A DNA stretch of 64,000 nucleotides from Winogradskyella sp. (GTDB taxonomy: Bacteria > Bacteroidota > Bacteroidia > Flavobacteriales > Flavobacteriaceae): positions 124,001 through 188,000 of the forward strand of contig NZ_JABSSU010000004.1 in assembly GCF_013213835.1 (NCBI RefSeq), read 5' to 3'. Below are positions 36,360-44,882 of the stretch, piece after piece (positions within the stretch are counted from its first letter, which is position 1; every line of letters begins with the position of its first letter). The notes beneath the pieces are model-generated. The model saw only the letters and a program-made list of their open reading frames with translations, was not told where the DNA came from and did no database searches. Both the position numbers and the translations under genes were made by a program.

Positions 36360-37289
36360 ATGGGTTCACCTTTTATTTATGTTATCATTTTTTTCTCAGT
36401 TATTATATTAATATCTGCTTTCTTTATTGTGAAACAACAAACGGCAGCAGTCATTGAACGTTTTGGTAGGTTTCAAAGTATTAGACATTCTGGTTTACAA
36501 ATAAAGATTCCATTAGTTGACCGTATTTCGGGTAAGCTAAGTTTAAAAATTCAACAATTAGATGTCATAATTGAAACCAAAACTTTAGATGACGTATTTG
36601 TGCGTCTTAAAGTTTCTGTACAGTATAAAGTTATTCGAGATAAAGTATATGATGCTTTTTATAAACTAGATTATCCTCATGACCAAATTACATCTTTTGT
36701 ATTTGACGTGGTACGTGCCGAAGTTCCTAAAATGAAGCTTGATGATGTCTTTGTAAAAAAAGATGATATCGCTATTGCCGTAAAAAGAGATTTACAAGAA
36801 TACATGTTTGAATACGGTTACGATATCATTAAAACCTTAGTTACAGATATTGACCCAGATGCGCAAGTAAAAGCTGCAATGAACCGTATTAATGCTTCTG
36901 AAAGAGAAAAAGTAGCGGCACAATATGAGGGTGATGCTGCACGTATTCTTATTGTGGAAAAAGCTAAAGCCGAAGCTGAAAGTAAGCGTTTACAAGGTCA
37001 AGGTATTGCGGACCAAAGACGAGAAATTGCGCGTGGACTTGAAGAGTCTGTAGAAGTATTAAATAAAGTTGGAATTAACTCACAAGAAGCTTCTGCTCTT
37101 ATTGTAGTAACACAACACTACGACACGTTACAATCTATTGGCCAAGAAACAAACAGTAACTTAATTTTATTACCTAATTCGCCACAGGCTGGTAGTAATA
37201 TGCTTAACGATATGGTTGCAAGTTTTACAGCTAGTAATCAGATTGGTGAAGCAATGAAAAATGCTAAAAAACCTAAAAACGAGGAATAG
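36360..37289 (+). CDS. SPFH/band-7 membrane protein (QmcA/stomatin-like)
   Basis: The 309-aa protein has one N-terminal membrane segment (FIYVIIFFSVIILISAFFIV) and then the band-7 domain (VKQQTAAVIERFGRFQSIRHSGLQIKIPLVDRI). It continues with QLDVIIETKTLDDVFVRLKVSVQYKV and a long alanine/glutamate coiled coil (INASEREKVAAQYEGDAARILIVEKAKAEAESKRLQGQGIADQRREIARG). It should form large oligomeric rings at the inner membrane that organise lipids or proteases. No NfeD or FtsH partner is adjacent. Confidence 0.92.
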   Translation: MGSPFIYVIIFFSVIILISAFFIVKQQTAAVIERFGRFQSIRHSGLQIKIPLVDRISGKLSLKIQQLDVIIETKTLDDVFVRLKVSVQYKVIRDKVYDAFYKLDYPHDQITSFVFDVVRAEVPKMKLDDVFVKKDDIAIAVKRDLQEYMFEYGYDIIKTLVTDIDPDAQVKAAMNRINASEREKVAAQYEGDAARILIVEKAKAEAESKRLQGQGIADQRREIARGLEESVEVLNKVGINSQEASALIVVTQHYDTLQSIGQETNSNLILLPNSPQAGSNMLNDMVASFTASNQIGEAMKNAKKPKNEE

Positions 37290-37317
37290 TTTTTAGGGTT
37301 ATTTGGAATAAAAAACA

Positions 37318-37349
37318 CCTTTAGAAAATTAATTCTAAAGGTTTTTTTT
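37318..37349 (+). terminator. Rho-independent terminator after the band-7 gene
   Basis: The perfect nine-base stem CCTTTAGAA (37318-37326) with TTCTAAAGG (37333-37341), a six-base loop, then eight T residues. Confidence 0.85.
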
Positions 37350-37384
37350 GTTTTTATAAGATTTCTACGAAAGCAGGAATTATA

Positions 37385-37861
37385 TTATTGCCATCCACAA
37401 AGAATAGCATCCATTATTGCTAGAGTAACCACCCAATAAGCAACATTAATAAAAATATATTTTCCACTTTTGCGTTCAAAGAGTGCATTAATACCTAATA
37501 CTGGCAATACAAAAAATAAAGCTCCTATTGCTCCATGCAATGCACCATGGCCATAAGAACGATGCACATTACCAAACTCTTCCATAAAAGCTTTAAAAGC
37601 TTCTGAATCTGGATTTGTAAATGCTAATTGTTCAGCAGCTATCTGATGAATTACCATGCCATTTACAGAAAACGCCAACATAAATGATAAGACTAAAGTG
37701 ACACCAAAAATAACAGCAATATTTCCACTTTTTATTTTCTCCTCAGTCATTCCAGATGCTTTCATCCAGGTGTTTCCAAATACTTTTGGGTTGTACCAAA
37801 TGGCACCAACAAATAGAGGCACAATTGCAGCAACTACAATTGCTAAAACATTTAATTCCAT
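37385..37861 (-). CDS. DUF1761 family membrane protein
   Basis: The 158-aa protein has four predicted membrane segments and the DUF1761 start: AIVVAAIVPLFVGAIWYNPKVFGNTWMKASGMTEE. It ends with a conserved-looking YWVVTLAIMDAILCGWQ. The family has no known function. Confidence 0.85.
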   Translation of the reverse strand: MELNVLAIVVAAIVPLFVGAIWYNPKVFGNTWMKASGMTEEKIKSGNIAVIFGVTLVLSFMLAFSVNGMVIHQIAAEQLAFTNPDSEAFKAFMEEFGNVHRSYGHGALHGAIGALFFVLPVLGINALFERKSGKYIFINVAYWVVTLAIMDAILCGWQ

Positions 37862-37920
37862 TTTACTTGATTTATAGTTAGTATGATTTAAAAGTACAAA
37901 ACTATTTGTTAAGACAAATC

Positions 37921-38931
37921 TTAAGGATTAGAACAAGTTGGCAATACTTGTTCCGTACTATAAAATGTATCACAAGAATTACACATTATACTTTTGAAAA
38001 AACAGGTTGCTCTATCTACTCTAAATTGTCGACCTGATGTGGTCGTATATATACCATGACCACCATTTATTTGAATTGTAAAATCAGTACAAACATTATT
38101 CTCGTTTAGCAAGTTTGTTAATACTCTAGAGCCTGATAATCCGAATTCTCCTTCATCTATAGAAACCGTGGCGTCCATGTCACCATGAAATGAAATGAGA
38201 GGTTTCATTTCAGAACTTTGTACAAAATCAATAAATGTTGCTCCCCAATTGTTAAATACGCCTTTAATTGAAAATTGATCTGTCAAATTATTACCTGATC
38301 CGTTAAGACTTCCGTTTTCAACTTGAATATTGGGAATAAATGTGTTCCAGTCCTCTTGATTTCCATATATCACATTTAGGGCTGTTATTGCACCTGCACT
38401 TCCACCACCAATAAACAACCTATTTGAATCAATGTTATAATCGGATGCGTTATGTACAATATCTCTCATGGCAGCATTAGCATCTTGTTGTGCCCTGTAA
38501 ATAGCATTAATCCTATTTTCAGGGTTACTTGTATCCCATCCTAATCTATAGTTCATGGTTATTGCCACAAAACCTTTTTTAGCAAAAGCGACACATTCAT
38601 CAGTCCAACCCTCTTTACTTCCATTTATAAAACCACCTCCATGAATTAATAAGATCGCTGGTCTATTTTCTAAATCCTCAACATTGTCATTTGGATAATA
38701 CACATCAAACTCAAGGTTAATAAGATTGCCCTGCCAATCTTCTGCCTGTCCGTATAAAACATTTGTTTCGGACGCTACATCAGATACACTAAATGTATCA
38801 ATATCAGAAAACCGATTAGTATTTGTACAATAATCTAGGTCTGAACCACTAGGTTGATTTGTATTATTATCTTTTTCACAAGAAAGAAGAACTAATACTA
38901 AAATGAAGTATAATGAAAGATAAGGCTTCAA
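37921..38931 (-). CDS. Alpha/beta-hydrolase (carboxylesterase-like) lipoprotein
   Basis: The 336-aa protein has a lipoprotein signal (LVLVLLSCEKD) and an esterase core: ILLIHGGGFINGSKEGW (oxyanion HGGGF), then IGGGSAGAITAL (nucleophile Ser in GxSxG). A late His probably lies in INGGHGIYTT. The only in-frame start that includes the signal is TTG at 38931. A cysteine-rich end (MCNSCDTFYSTEQVLPTCSN) is unusual and may be disulfide-bonded. It is probably secreted to the cell envelope; its substrate is unknown. Confidence 0.85.
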   Translation of the reverse strand: MKPYLSLYFILVLVLLSCEKDNNTNQPSGSDLDYCTNTNRFSDIDTFSVSDVASETNVLYGQAEDWQGNLINLEFDVYYPNDNVEDLENRPAILLIHGGGFINGSKEGWTDECVAFAKKGFVAITMNYRLGWDTSNPENRINAIYRAQQDANAAMRDIVHNASDYNIDSNRLFIGGGSAGAITALNVIYGNQEDWNTFIPNIQVENGSLNGSGNNLTDQFSIKGVFNNWGATFIDFVQSSEMKPLISFHGDMDATVSIDEGEFGLSGSRVLTNLLNENNVCTDFTIQINGGHGIYTTTSGRQFRVDRATCFFKSIMCNSCDTFYSTEQVLPTCSNP

Positions 38932-38965
38932 TGTTGTCGTTTTTATTATCTGAATTAAAAATACA

Positions 38966-39000
38966 ACAAAACCTCCAAGCGAATTTCTTAGAGGTTTTGT
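38966..39000 (-). terminator. Hairpin downstream of glnS
   Basis: The perfect ten-base stem ACAAAACCTC (38966-38975) with GAGGTTTTGT (38991-39000) lies between the glnS stop and the start of the hydrolase gene. On the minus strand it is followed by a T-rich stretch. Confidence 0.65.
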
Positions 39001-39003
39001 TAA

Positions 39004-39031
39004 TGAGATGCCGAAATAAATTCAGCATAAC
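39004..39031. repeat. Dispersed repeat relic (GAGATGCCGAA...TTCAGCAT)
   Basis: An imperfect copy of the inverted repeat at 48913-48939 (GAGATGCTGAA with TTCAGCAT), one mismatch in the left arm. It lies directly beside the glnS stop. Confidence 0.5.
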
Positions 39032-39038
39032 AATTCTA

Positions 39039-41048
39039 TTAATTTATTGCTTTTGCTTCAGCAACTAAAAGCTCGTTCTTATCTTCTAATGCTTTCGAGA
39101 TAAATTGATTGATAGCATCATTGTGTTCTAAGCCATTTTTAAGCAAAACGGACAAGCTTAACATTGTTGCAATACGTGTGCCTACTTTTTTTGCAGCTGT
39201 ACCAAATAACGGCTCCAAATCCTCGTAAAACACATCTTTAGCAAGCTCTAATATCTCAGCTCTTACTTTTTGCTGTTTTTCTTCAGGAAGATTCGTGTAT
39301 TTCTTCCCTAATTGCTTAATCACATCAATTGGTTTGCGCTGCGGTCTTTGCTGTTGTGGTTTTGGTTGTCCTTGATTATTTTGAGGCTTTGGTTTTTGTT
39401 TTGCCCAGGTATCTCTTAGTCCAACCGTTTTATTAAATACTAAATGTTCCGCAGTAGAATCATTATCAACATTAAAGTAACCTAATCTTTGAAATTGGAA
39501 CTGCTCACCTACTTTAACCTCGGCTAAACTTGGTTCTACAAAAGCTTCTTTAACAGTCAGTGAATTTGGATTTAAGAATTCCATGAAGTCTTTGTCTCCA
39601 TGACTGTCTGGTGCTTCATCCATAAACAGCCTATCGTATTCTCTAACCTCAACTTTAATGGAATGTTTTATAGAAACCCAATGCAATGTTCCTTTTACTT
39701 TTTTAGACGTGTCTGTATCATAAGTACAATGGATTTCAGTAATGTTTCCGGTATCATCTTTAACCACGCTTTCAGCTTTAATGATGTATGCATTCTTTAA
39801 TCGTACTTCTCCACCTAATTTTAATCTAAAGAACTTATTGCCAGCCTCTTCTTTAAAATCTTCTTTTTCGATATAGATTTCTCTAGAAAAAGGCACTTTT
39901 CTATATCCGGCGTTCTCGTCTTCTTGGTTATTTTCAGCTTCTAACCATTCTTCTTTGTCTTCAGGATAATTAGTAATAACCACTTTTACAGGATCTAAAA
40001 CTGCCATCACACGATTAGCTGTTTTATTTAAATCCTCTCGAACACAAAATTCCAAAAGCGATACATCAATGACATTTTCACGCTTAGCAACACCAACTTT
40101 TTCTATGAAATTTCTAATGGATTTAGGTGTATATCCACGACGTCGCAATCCTGAAATAGTTGGCATTCTTGGGTCATCCCAACCTGTTACAATACCTTCA
40201 TTAACCAAACGTAATAACTTACGCTTACTCATAATAGTATAACTTAAGTTTAAACGTGCAAATTCGCGCTGTTTCGGCGGCATTGGTAGATAATCATTGC
40301 TGTAATTATATACATGATCTCTAAACCAGTTATAAAGCTTTCTGTGAGGTTTAAATTCTAACGAGCATAATGAATGAGAAATCTGCTCAATATAATCGCT
40401 TTCACCATGCGTCCAATCATACATTGGGTAAATACACCAATCATCACCTGTTCTATGATGATGTGCATACATAATACGGTACATTATTGGATCTCGCATG
40501 AGCATATTTGGATCCTCCATATCAATCTTGGCACGAAGCACGTGAGTTCCCGCTTCAAATTCACCGTTTTTCATTCTTGTGAATAAATCAAGATTTTCTT
40601 CAATGCTTCTATCTCGATATGGACTCGCAGTACCAACTTGCGTTGGTGTGCCTTTTTGTTCAGCCATCGCTTCAGACGTTTGGCTATCTACATAAGCCAA
40701 TCCGTCATTTATCATCTGAACTGCCCAGTCATATAACTTCTGAAAGTAATCAGATGAATACAATTCGTTTTCCCATTTGTAACCTAACCAAGCAATATCG
40801 CGCTTTATAGCATCAACATATTCTTGCTCTTCTTTTGCAGGATTGGTATCATCAAAACGAAGGTTTACTGGTGCATTATAGGTTTCACCTAAACCAAAAC
40901 TAATACCTATAGCCTTGGTATGACCAATGTGTAAATAACCATTTGGTTCTGGTGGAAAACGAAACCTTAGTTTATCTTTTGATAAACCATTAGCTAAGTC
41001 TTCTTCTATGATTTGCTCAATAAAATTGAGTGCCTTATAATCTGACAT
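39039..41048 (-). CDS. glnS: Glutamine-tRNA ligase with extra C-terminal domain
   Basis: The 669-aa class I synthetase has FPPEPNGYLHIGHTKAI (32-46), RFDDTNPAKEEQEYVD, and the KMSKS-type YTIMSKRKLL. The catalytic and anticodon-binding parts end near residue 550. A proline/glutamine-rich linker (KPKPQNNQGQPKPQQQRPQ) then leads to about 90 helical residues (VIKQLGKKYTNLPEEKQQKV... to the end) that I do not recognise as YqeY. It charges tRNA-Gln directly. A -7-like element lies at 41068-41075. Confidence 0.95.
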   Translation of the reverse strand: MSDYKALNFIEQIIEEDLANGLSKDKLRFRFPPEPNGYLHIGHTKAIGISFGLGETYNAPVNLRFDDTNPAKEEQEYVDAIKRDIAWLGYKWENELYSSDYFQKLYDWAVQMINDGLAYVDSQTSEAMAEQKGTPTQVGTASPYRDRSIEENLDLFTRMKNGEFEAGTHVLRAKIDMEDPNMLMRDPIMYRIMYAHHHRTGDDWCIYPMYDWTHGESDYIEQISHSLCSLEFKPHRKLYNWFRDHVYNYSNDYLPMPPKQREFARLNLSYTIMSKRKLLRLVNEGIVTGWDDPRMPTISGLRRRGYTPKSIRNFIEKVGVAKRENVIDVSLLEFCVREDLNKTANRVMAVLDPVKVVITNYPEDKEEWLEAENNQEDENAGYRKVPFSREIYIEKEDFKEEAGNKFFRLKLGGEVRLKNAYIIKAESVVKDDTGNITEIHCTYDTDTSKKVKGTLHWVSIKHSIKVEVREYDRLFMDEAPDSHGDKDFMEFLNPNSLTVKEAFVEPSLAEVKVGEQFQFQRLGYFNVDNDSTAEHLVFNKTVGLRDTWAKQKPKPQNNQGQPKPQQQRPQRKPIDVIKQLGKKYTNLPEEKQQKVRAEILELAKDVFYEDLEPLFGTAAKKVGTRIATMLSLSVLLKNGLEHNDAINQFISKALEDKNELLVAEAKAIN

Positions 41049-41067
41049 TATTGAAAAATTTCGACTG

Positions 41068-41075
41068 CAAAACTA
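41068..41075 (-). promoter_or_regulatory. Candidate -7 element for glnS
   Basis: The minus-strand octamer TAGTTTTG fits TAnnTTTG, 19 bases upstream of the glnS ATG. Confidence 0.4.
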
Positions 41076-41138
41076 AGCAAAATGTAACATTTATGCACCA
41101 TTCAACACTTATAGAATGTATAACTAAAACCAAAAACG

Positions 41139-41339
41139 ATGAATTATAGATGTCCTAAATGCGATAATACAACTTATGAAATTGATGAAATGAGAGCTAC
41201 AGGTGGCACGTTGTCTAAAATATTTGATATTCAGAATAAAAAATTCACATCAGTTACTTGTAAAAAATGCACATATACTGAGTTCTTTAAGGCGAAAACT
41301 AGTGCAATGAGTAATATTTTTGACTTTTTTACAAATTAG
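41139..41339 (+). CDS. Small zinc-ribbon protein (DUF2082-like)
   Basis: The 66-aa protein has two CxxC knuckles, CPKC near the start and CKKC near residue 41-44. Between them is EMRATGGTLSKIFDIQNKKFTSVTC, typical of the predicted nucleic-acid-binding zinc-ribbon family DUF2082. It lies upstream of folB with a 55-base gap that carries a repeat relic. The function is unknown. Confidence 0.8.
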   Translation: MNYRCPKCDNTTYEIDEMRATGGTLSKIFDIQNKKFTSVTCKKCTYTEFFKAKTSAMSNIFDFFTN

Positions 41340-41340
41340 C

Positions 41341-41364
41341 ACTTCGACAAGCACAGTGTGACAG
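41341..41364. repeat. Dispersed repeat relic (CTTCGAC...GTGACA)
   Basis: CACTTCGACAAGCACAGTGTGACA resembles the insert inside rnr at 46518-46540 and the widespread flavobacterial CTTCGAC...CAG.GTGACA element. It lies between the zinc-ribbon gene and folB. Confidence 0.55.
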
Positions 41365-41394
41365 AAATAATGACAGAAGGTTTATCTTCGCAAC

Positions 41395-41757
41395 ATGGGA
41401 ATAATAAAAGTTGAAAACATAAGAGTTTTTGCAAACCATGGTTGTTTAAAGGAAGAAACAGCTATTGGTAGCGATTATAGAGTTGATGTAGAAGTAAAAG
41501 GTAACTTATTACCTTCTGCAAAATCTGATGAATTGGAAGATACCATTGACTATGTATTACTTAATAAGATAGTCGTTGAAGAAATGGCAAAACCTAAAAA
41601 ACTTCTTGAAACCGTTGCTAAACTTATTATTGATCGCATTTTTAAAGAGGACCAACTTGTAGAAAAAGCTAAAGTTACTGTAAGTAAAATAAATCCTCCT
41701 ATTGGTGGTGATGTTGAAAAGGTGACAATAATACTTTCAGAAAAGCGAAAAAAGTAA
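41395..41757 (+). CDS. folB: Dihydroneopterin aldolase
   Basis: The 120-aa protein has VENIRVFANHGCLKEETAIGSDYRVDVEV, the FolB start with the substrate-binding Glu and the HG motif. It continues with DTIDYVLLNKIVVEEM, KLLETVAKLIIDRIF and VTVSKINPPIGGDVEKVTI with its late Lys. It cleaves dihydroneopterin to the pterin precursor of folate. The next feature downstream is tRNA-Cys. Confidence 0.94.
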   Translation: MGIIKVENIRVFANHGCLKEETAIGSDYRVDVEVKGNLLPSAKSDELEDTIDYVLLNKIVVEEMAKPKKLLETVAKLIIDRIFKEDQLVEKAKVTVSKINPPIGGDVEKVTIILSEKRKK

Positions 41758-41787
41758 ACCTATATATGGTAAAACGTATATAATTTA

Positions 41788-41795
41788 TATATTTG
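41788..41795 (+). promoter_or_regulatory. Candidate -7 element for tRNA-Cys
   Basis: TATATTTG fits TAnnTTTG and lies 12 bases before the mature 5' end of the tRNA. Confidence 0.5.
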
Positions 41796-41807
41796 CCCTT
41801 GCAAAAA

Positions 41808-41878
41808 GGTGTCGTGGCCGAGTGGCTAGGCAGTGGTCTGCAACACCATCTACAGCGGTTCGAATCCGCTCGACACCT
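41808..41878 (+). tRNA. tRNA-Cys (GCA)
   Basis: The cloverleaf folds fully. The acceptor arms are GGTGTCG and CGACACC. The anticodon loop is CTGCAAC with anticodon GCA at 41840-41842. The T arm is AGCGG-TTCGAAT-CCGCT. The discriminator base is T and no CCA is encoded, as is usual in this phylum. Its length is 71 bases. Confidence 0.97.
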
Positions 41879-41890
41879 CTAAATTTCATT

Positions 41891-41923
41891 AAGCTATTAC
41901 TTTTTTAAGTAGTAGCTTTTTTT
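41891..41923 (+). terminator. Terminator after tRNA-Cys
   Basis: The twelve-base stem AAGCTATTACTT (41891-41902) with AAGTAGTAGCTT (41907-41918) has one wobble pair, a short T-rich loop and a run of T residues after it. Confidence 0.8.
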
Positions 41924-41988
41924 ATGAGTAAATTTTAAGAAAATTAATTAAAACTTATTCGGTTCAGAATCTGCTTGAAAACTATTTT

Positions 41989-42012
41989 TACTCTCAACAT
42001 ATGTTGAGAGTA
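41989..42012. repeat. Perfect 24-base palindrome
   Basis: Left arm TACTCTCAACAT and right arm ATGTTGAGAGTA are perfect complements with no spacer. It lies in a 198-base region between the tRNA terminator and the end of the convergent gene, and no T run follows on either strand. It could be a dimeric protein-binding site. Confidence 0.8.
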
Positions 42013-42021
42013 TTCTAAATA

Positions 42022-42040
42022 TAAATTTTTGAAAAATTTA
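42022..42040. repeat. Second palindrome, 9-base arms around one base
   Basis: TAAATTTTT and AAAAATTTA flank a single G. It starts ten bases after the 24-base palindrome. It is AT-only, so it is less striking on its own. Confidence 0.6.
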
Positions 42041-42120
42041 ATTACAGTCTAATGCGCTTCTAATTCGTCCACTCTTCAAAAAGCTATTACCATTAGGACA
42101 TATCTTTTTTTATACTAGAC

Positions 42121-42747
42121 TTATTCATCGCATAGTAAATTGTAATCTTCTACGAGCTCTAATAATTCATTGCGACTATAAAGTTCATCTTCAATATAAC
42201 CTACTAATTTATCACAATCCTCAAAATATTTCTTTATGAAACTCTTATACATGTATTTTGTGGTGACTGCAGGAACCTTCGTCGCTTTGATCTCTGTTTC
42301 TTTAATTAAATAATAGTCTATTTTGTCGTAATAAATGGTTGTCTCATAATCTTCTAAAGTATAATCAACTATTGTTTCAGTGGTTAAAGTTGTTCTAGCA
42401 AACAAACTCACTTTTCCTCTTATTATTTCTTCCATTAAAATAGACCTATTCTTGCTTACCGATACATATTTAAAGTGAACAGTTCTAAAGTCTTCATCAC
42501 CAAACACCACTTCTTCCACAGTATCACTACCTAATTTTTGAACTTTAGATTTTTTGTTTTTTCGATATTTAAATTTTGAAGATCCAATAGTTATTATGCT
42601 ATTAAAGTTTTTAGGAAACTTGACTAATCCTCTAAATGATTCACCATTTTTTAAAATTACCTTTGCAGGTGTCCAGGTAAATTGAGCATTTAAATTACTG
42701 ACATACAACAGTGTAAATACTAAAACTAAAGTTCTGATATATTTCAT
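42121..42747 (-). CDS. Secreted protein of unknown function
   Basis: The 208-aa protein has a signal peptide (LVLVFTLLYVSNLNAQF) followed by VILKNGESFRGLVKFPKNFNSI and a mixed alpha/beta region. It ends with an acidic, tyrosine-rich helix (YFEDCDKLVGYIEDELYSRNELLELVEDYNLLCDE). The start resembles other Bacteroidota proteins that are transported and have one GWxxG-like strand, but I recognise no family. It starts 14 bases after the AlkD-like gene. Confidence 0.8.
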   Translation of the reverse strand: MKYIRTLVLVFTLLYVSNLNAQFTWTPAKVILKNGESFRGLVKFPKNFNSIITIGSSKFKYRKNKKSKVQKLGSDTVEEVVFGDEDFRTVHFKYVSVSKNRSILMEEIIRGKVSLFARTTLTTETIVDYTLEDYETTIYYDKIDYYLIKETEIKATKVPAVTTKYMYKSFIKKYFEDCDKLVGYIEDELYSRNELLELVEDYNLLCDE

Positions 42748-42761
42748 AATTAGTAATTAAA

Positions 42762-43463
42762 TCAGATTGCTCTGTAAATATGTCTCGGATAATCAGACAT
42801 TCTAACATTATCTTTTTGAAGCTCTTTTAAAGCATCTTTTGCAATCCAATTCGCTGATGGACTATCAAATTCTAATAGCTGTTTTGAAACTTCAATTGCA
42901 AGTTTATTTAAATCTCTATTTCTTTTACCTAAACTTCTCAACGCCCAATTGACAGCTTTTTTTACATAAACTCTGTCATCATTAGCTTCTCTTTTTATGA
43001 TTGGAAAAAACTGTTCAAATAAGTTATTATCAGAAGTTTTATCTGCCATACAATAAGCAGCCATAATTGCAAATCCTGCTCTTTTTTCGAACTCCGAATT
43101 TCTATGTGTCCATTCTAAAATTTTAGCTAATGCAAACTTACTTTTAGCAAATAAAGCCATGCAGAAACTGTCACAAATTTCCCAGTTTTCAAAAGTTACA
43201 ACCCATTTTTCCATGAGTTCTTCGGTCACGTCTTGAGGTCTAAATATTTTACTACATAGTAATCGACCTTCGTAAATGCTACTGTCAAATAACTGCAAAG
43301 CAAGATTATTGTCTTTCCCTATTTCTTTAGCAATTAAACGCAAATCTTTATGATAAATACCAAGAGAATTATGAGCTACAATGCCAAACTTTGTCTTCTT
43401 AAAAGTAACTTTTTCAGGTTCCTTTAATGTATCAAAGCGTTCTATAACCTCATTGTAAGTCAT
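42762..43463 (-). CDS. DNA alkylation repair protein (AlkD-like HEAT repeat)
   Basis: The 233-aa helical protein resembles AlkD-type glycosylases. It has KTKFGIVAHNSLGIYHKDLRLIAKEI at the start (recognised YGI..P-like region of this family), then repeats such as LFDSSIYEGRLLCSKIF, WVVTFENWEICDSFCMALF and VYVKKAVNWALRSLGKRNR. AlkD removes bulky or cationic alkyl bases without base flipping. It lies three bases from the LysE-like gene, so the two are co-transcribed. Confidence 0.85.
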   Translation of the reverse strand: MTYNEVIERFDTLKEPEKVTFKKTKFGIVAHNSLGIYHKDLRLIAKEIGKDNNLALQLFDSSIYEGRLLCSKIFRPQDVTEELMEKWVVTFENWEICDSFCMALFAKSKFALAKILEWTHRNSEFEKRAGFAIMAAYCMADKTSDNNLFEQFFPIIKREANDDRVYVKKAVNWALRSLGKRNRDLNKLAIEVSKQLLEFDSPSANWIAKDALKELQKDNVRMSDYPRHIYRAI

Positions 43464-43466
43464 GGC

Positions 43467-44150
43467 TTAATGAATAGGATTCACCTTATCTATTTGCTCT
43501 TTACCTTTTTCATAAATTTCTGGGAAAAGTCCTTGAGAGAGTAATAAAATTCCAAAACCTAAGATTACCAATGCTACAATCTTCTTTGTTTTAAAAATAC
43601 GTCTTGGTGTTAGTTTATTTTTAAGTCGTTTTGCAGCTGCAATTTTGACTAGATCTGTTAAAAAATATGCTGTCAACATTGTTACGATAAAAACAACAAC
43701 ACCATTTTCTGAACTCGTAATTGATGTACCAATAACTATAAAACCTAACCAACCTAATAAAACACCAATGTTTATGAAATTGAGAAGAAAACCTTTTACA
43801 AATAATTTACCATAATCTTTTTTTGGTAACCTTATTTTATGATGTTCCCTAACAATAGATCTGAATGATTTAGAAACTTTTATAAAAGATATTAGTCCGT
43901 AAACAATGAGCAAAACGCCACCAAAAGCTAATAATTTAGGATCGTCTTTTATCTTTTCTAACAATGTATCTGTACTCATAAAAATGAGTAGGATAAAAAC
44001 CACATCTGCGAAAATGACACCTAAATCAAAAATAATTGCACTAGTAAAACCTTTTGTTGCACTAGTTTCTAATAAGACAAAGAAAACAGGTCCTATGGTA
44101 AAGGAAAGGATTATTCCGAATGGAATTGCTGTTAAGATGTCATCAAACAT
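43467..44150 (-). CDS. LysE-family amino-acid or metabolite exporter
   Basis: The 227-aa membrane protein has about six hydrophobic segments and the LysE/RhtB start DILTAIPFGIILSFTIGPVFFVLLETSATKGF with the G-P-x-F motif. The spacer between segments three and four is long and basic, as usual. Substrate unknown. A -7-like element is at 44171-44178. Confidence 0.88.
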   Translation of the reverse strand: MFDDILTAIPFGIILSFTIGPVFFVLLETSATKGFTSAIIFDLGVIFADVVFILLIFMSTDTLLEKIKDDPKLLAFGGVLLIVYGLISFIKVSKSFRSIVREHHKIRLPKKDYGKLFVKGFLLNFINIGVLLGWLGFIVIGTSITSSENGVVVFIVTMLTAYFLTDLVKIAAAKRLKNKLTPRRIFKTKKIVALVILGFGILLLSQGLFPEIYEKGKEQIDKVNPIH

Positions 44151-44170
44151 GTAGTTGCTTCTAGTTTACA

Positions 44171-44178
44171 CAAATGTA
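44171..44178 (-). promoter_or_regulatory. Candidate -7 element for the LysE-like/AlkD-like unit
   Basis: The minus-strand octamer TACATTTG fits TAnnTTTG, 20 bases upstream of the ATG at 44150. Confidence 0.4.
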
Positions 44179-44193
44179 AAAAACAAAACCCAA

Positions 44194-44865
44194 TTACATA
44201 CGTTTAATTCTTCCACCAAAAACTCTTTTTTCATCAACTTCCTTAGGCTTTCCGTAAATATATACATCTCCTCCAGCCTTTATCCTAATATCCGCGTATT
44301 CAGTTGCATAAACATATGCTTCACCACCAGCACTAATGCTAACTTCTGTATTTTCTGTAATGAATTCTTCTCCGTTAAAAACGCCGCCAGTATAAATAGA
44401 AATATCTTGATTTTTTGAACTTCCGGTTACATAAATTTCACCGCCTGTTACAGCTCTGAAATTAGCATAGGTTGTTTTTATTTCAGCAGTAATTTCAGCA
44501 CCTTCCTGTGTTTTAAAATCGATCTCATACTGTTCTATAGGTTCATTAAATGTCACTTTTGCGCCTTCATTAGCATCAACAACATCTACTGACGTATAAT
44601 AGAGTTTTACAACTGTATCTTCACCATCATAACTCTCTTCTAAAATCATTCTGATTTTTAATTTACCATTTTTGTTTATGATTTGAACATCATCCTTATT
44701 ATCACCAGCAACTACTACTTTATTCACATCGGACTTATACATCTTAAGATTGATTAAATCATATACTTTTACAGTACTGAATTCACCTATTTCCCTTTCA
44801 ATAGTTTTTTGAGCAAATGCTGAAATACTACATACTAAGACTAGTGCGATTATAATTTTCTTCAT
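44194..44865 (-). CDS. GIN-domain (DUF2807) beta-helix protein, exported
   Basis: The 223-aa protein has a signal peptide (IIIALVLVCSISAFAQ) and a repeated beta-solenoid of the DUF2807/GIN type (EFSTVKVYDLINLKMYKSDVNKVVVAGD, then AEITAEIKT, GGEIYVTGSSKNQDISIYTGG, ISAGGEAYVYATEYADIRIKAGGDVYIYGKPK). The family is abundant in Bacteroidota, probably on the cell surface, with unknown partner. Confidence 0.88.
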   Translation of the reverse strand: MKKIIIALVLVCSISAFAQKTIEREIGEFSTVKVYDLINLKMYKSDVNKVVVAGDNKDDVQIINKNGKLKIRMILEESYDGEDTVVKLYYTSVDVVDANEGAKVTFNEPIEQYEIDFKTQEGAEITAEIKTTYANFRAVTGGEIYVTGSSKNQDISIYTGGVFNGEEFITENTEVSISAGGEAYVYATEYADIRIKAGGDVYIYGKPKEVDEKRVFGGRIKRM

Positions 44866-44882
44866 TTCAAATACATTTTATT

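Noticed and set aside
41891..42090. Direct repeat AAGCTATTAC at 41891 and 42081 as an attachment-site pair near tRNA-Cys
   Set aside because: Only ten AT-rich bases and no integrase or element between them; the first copy is part of the tRNA terminator.
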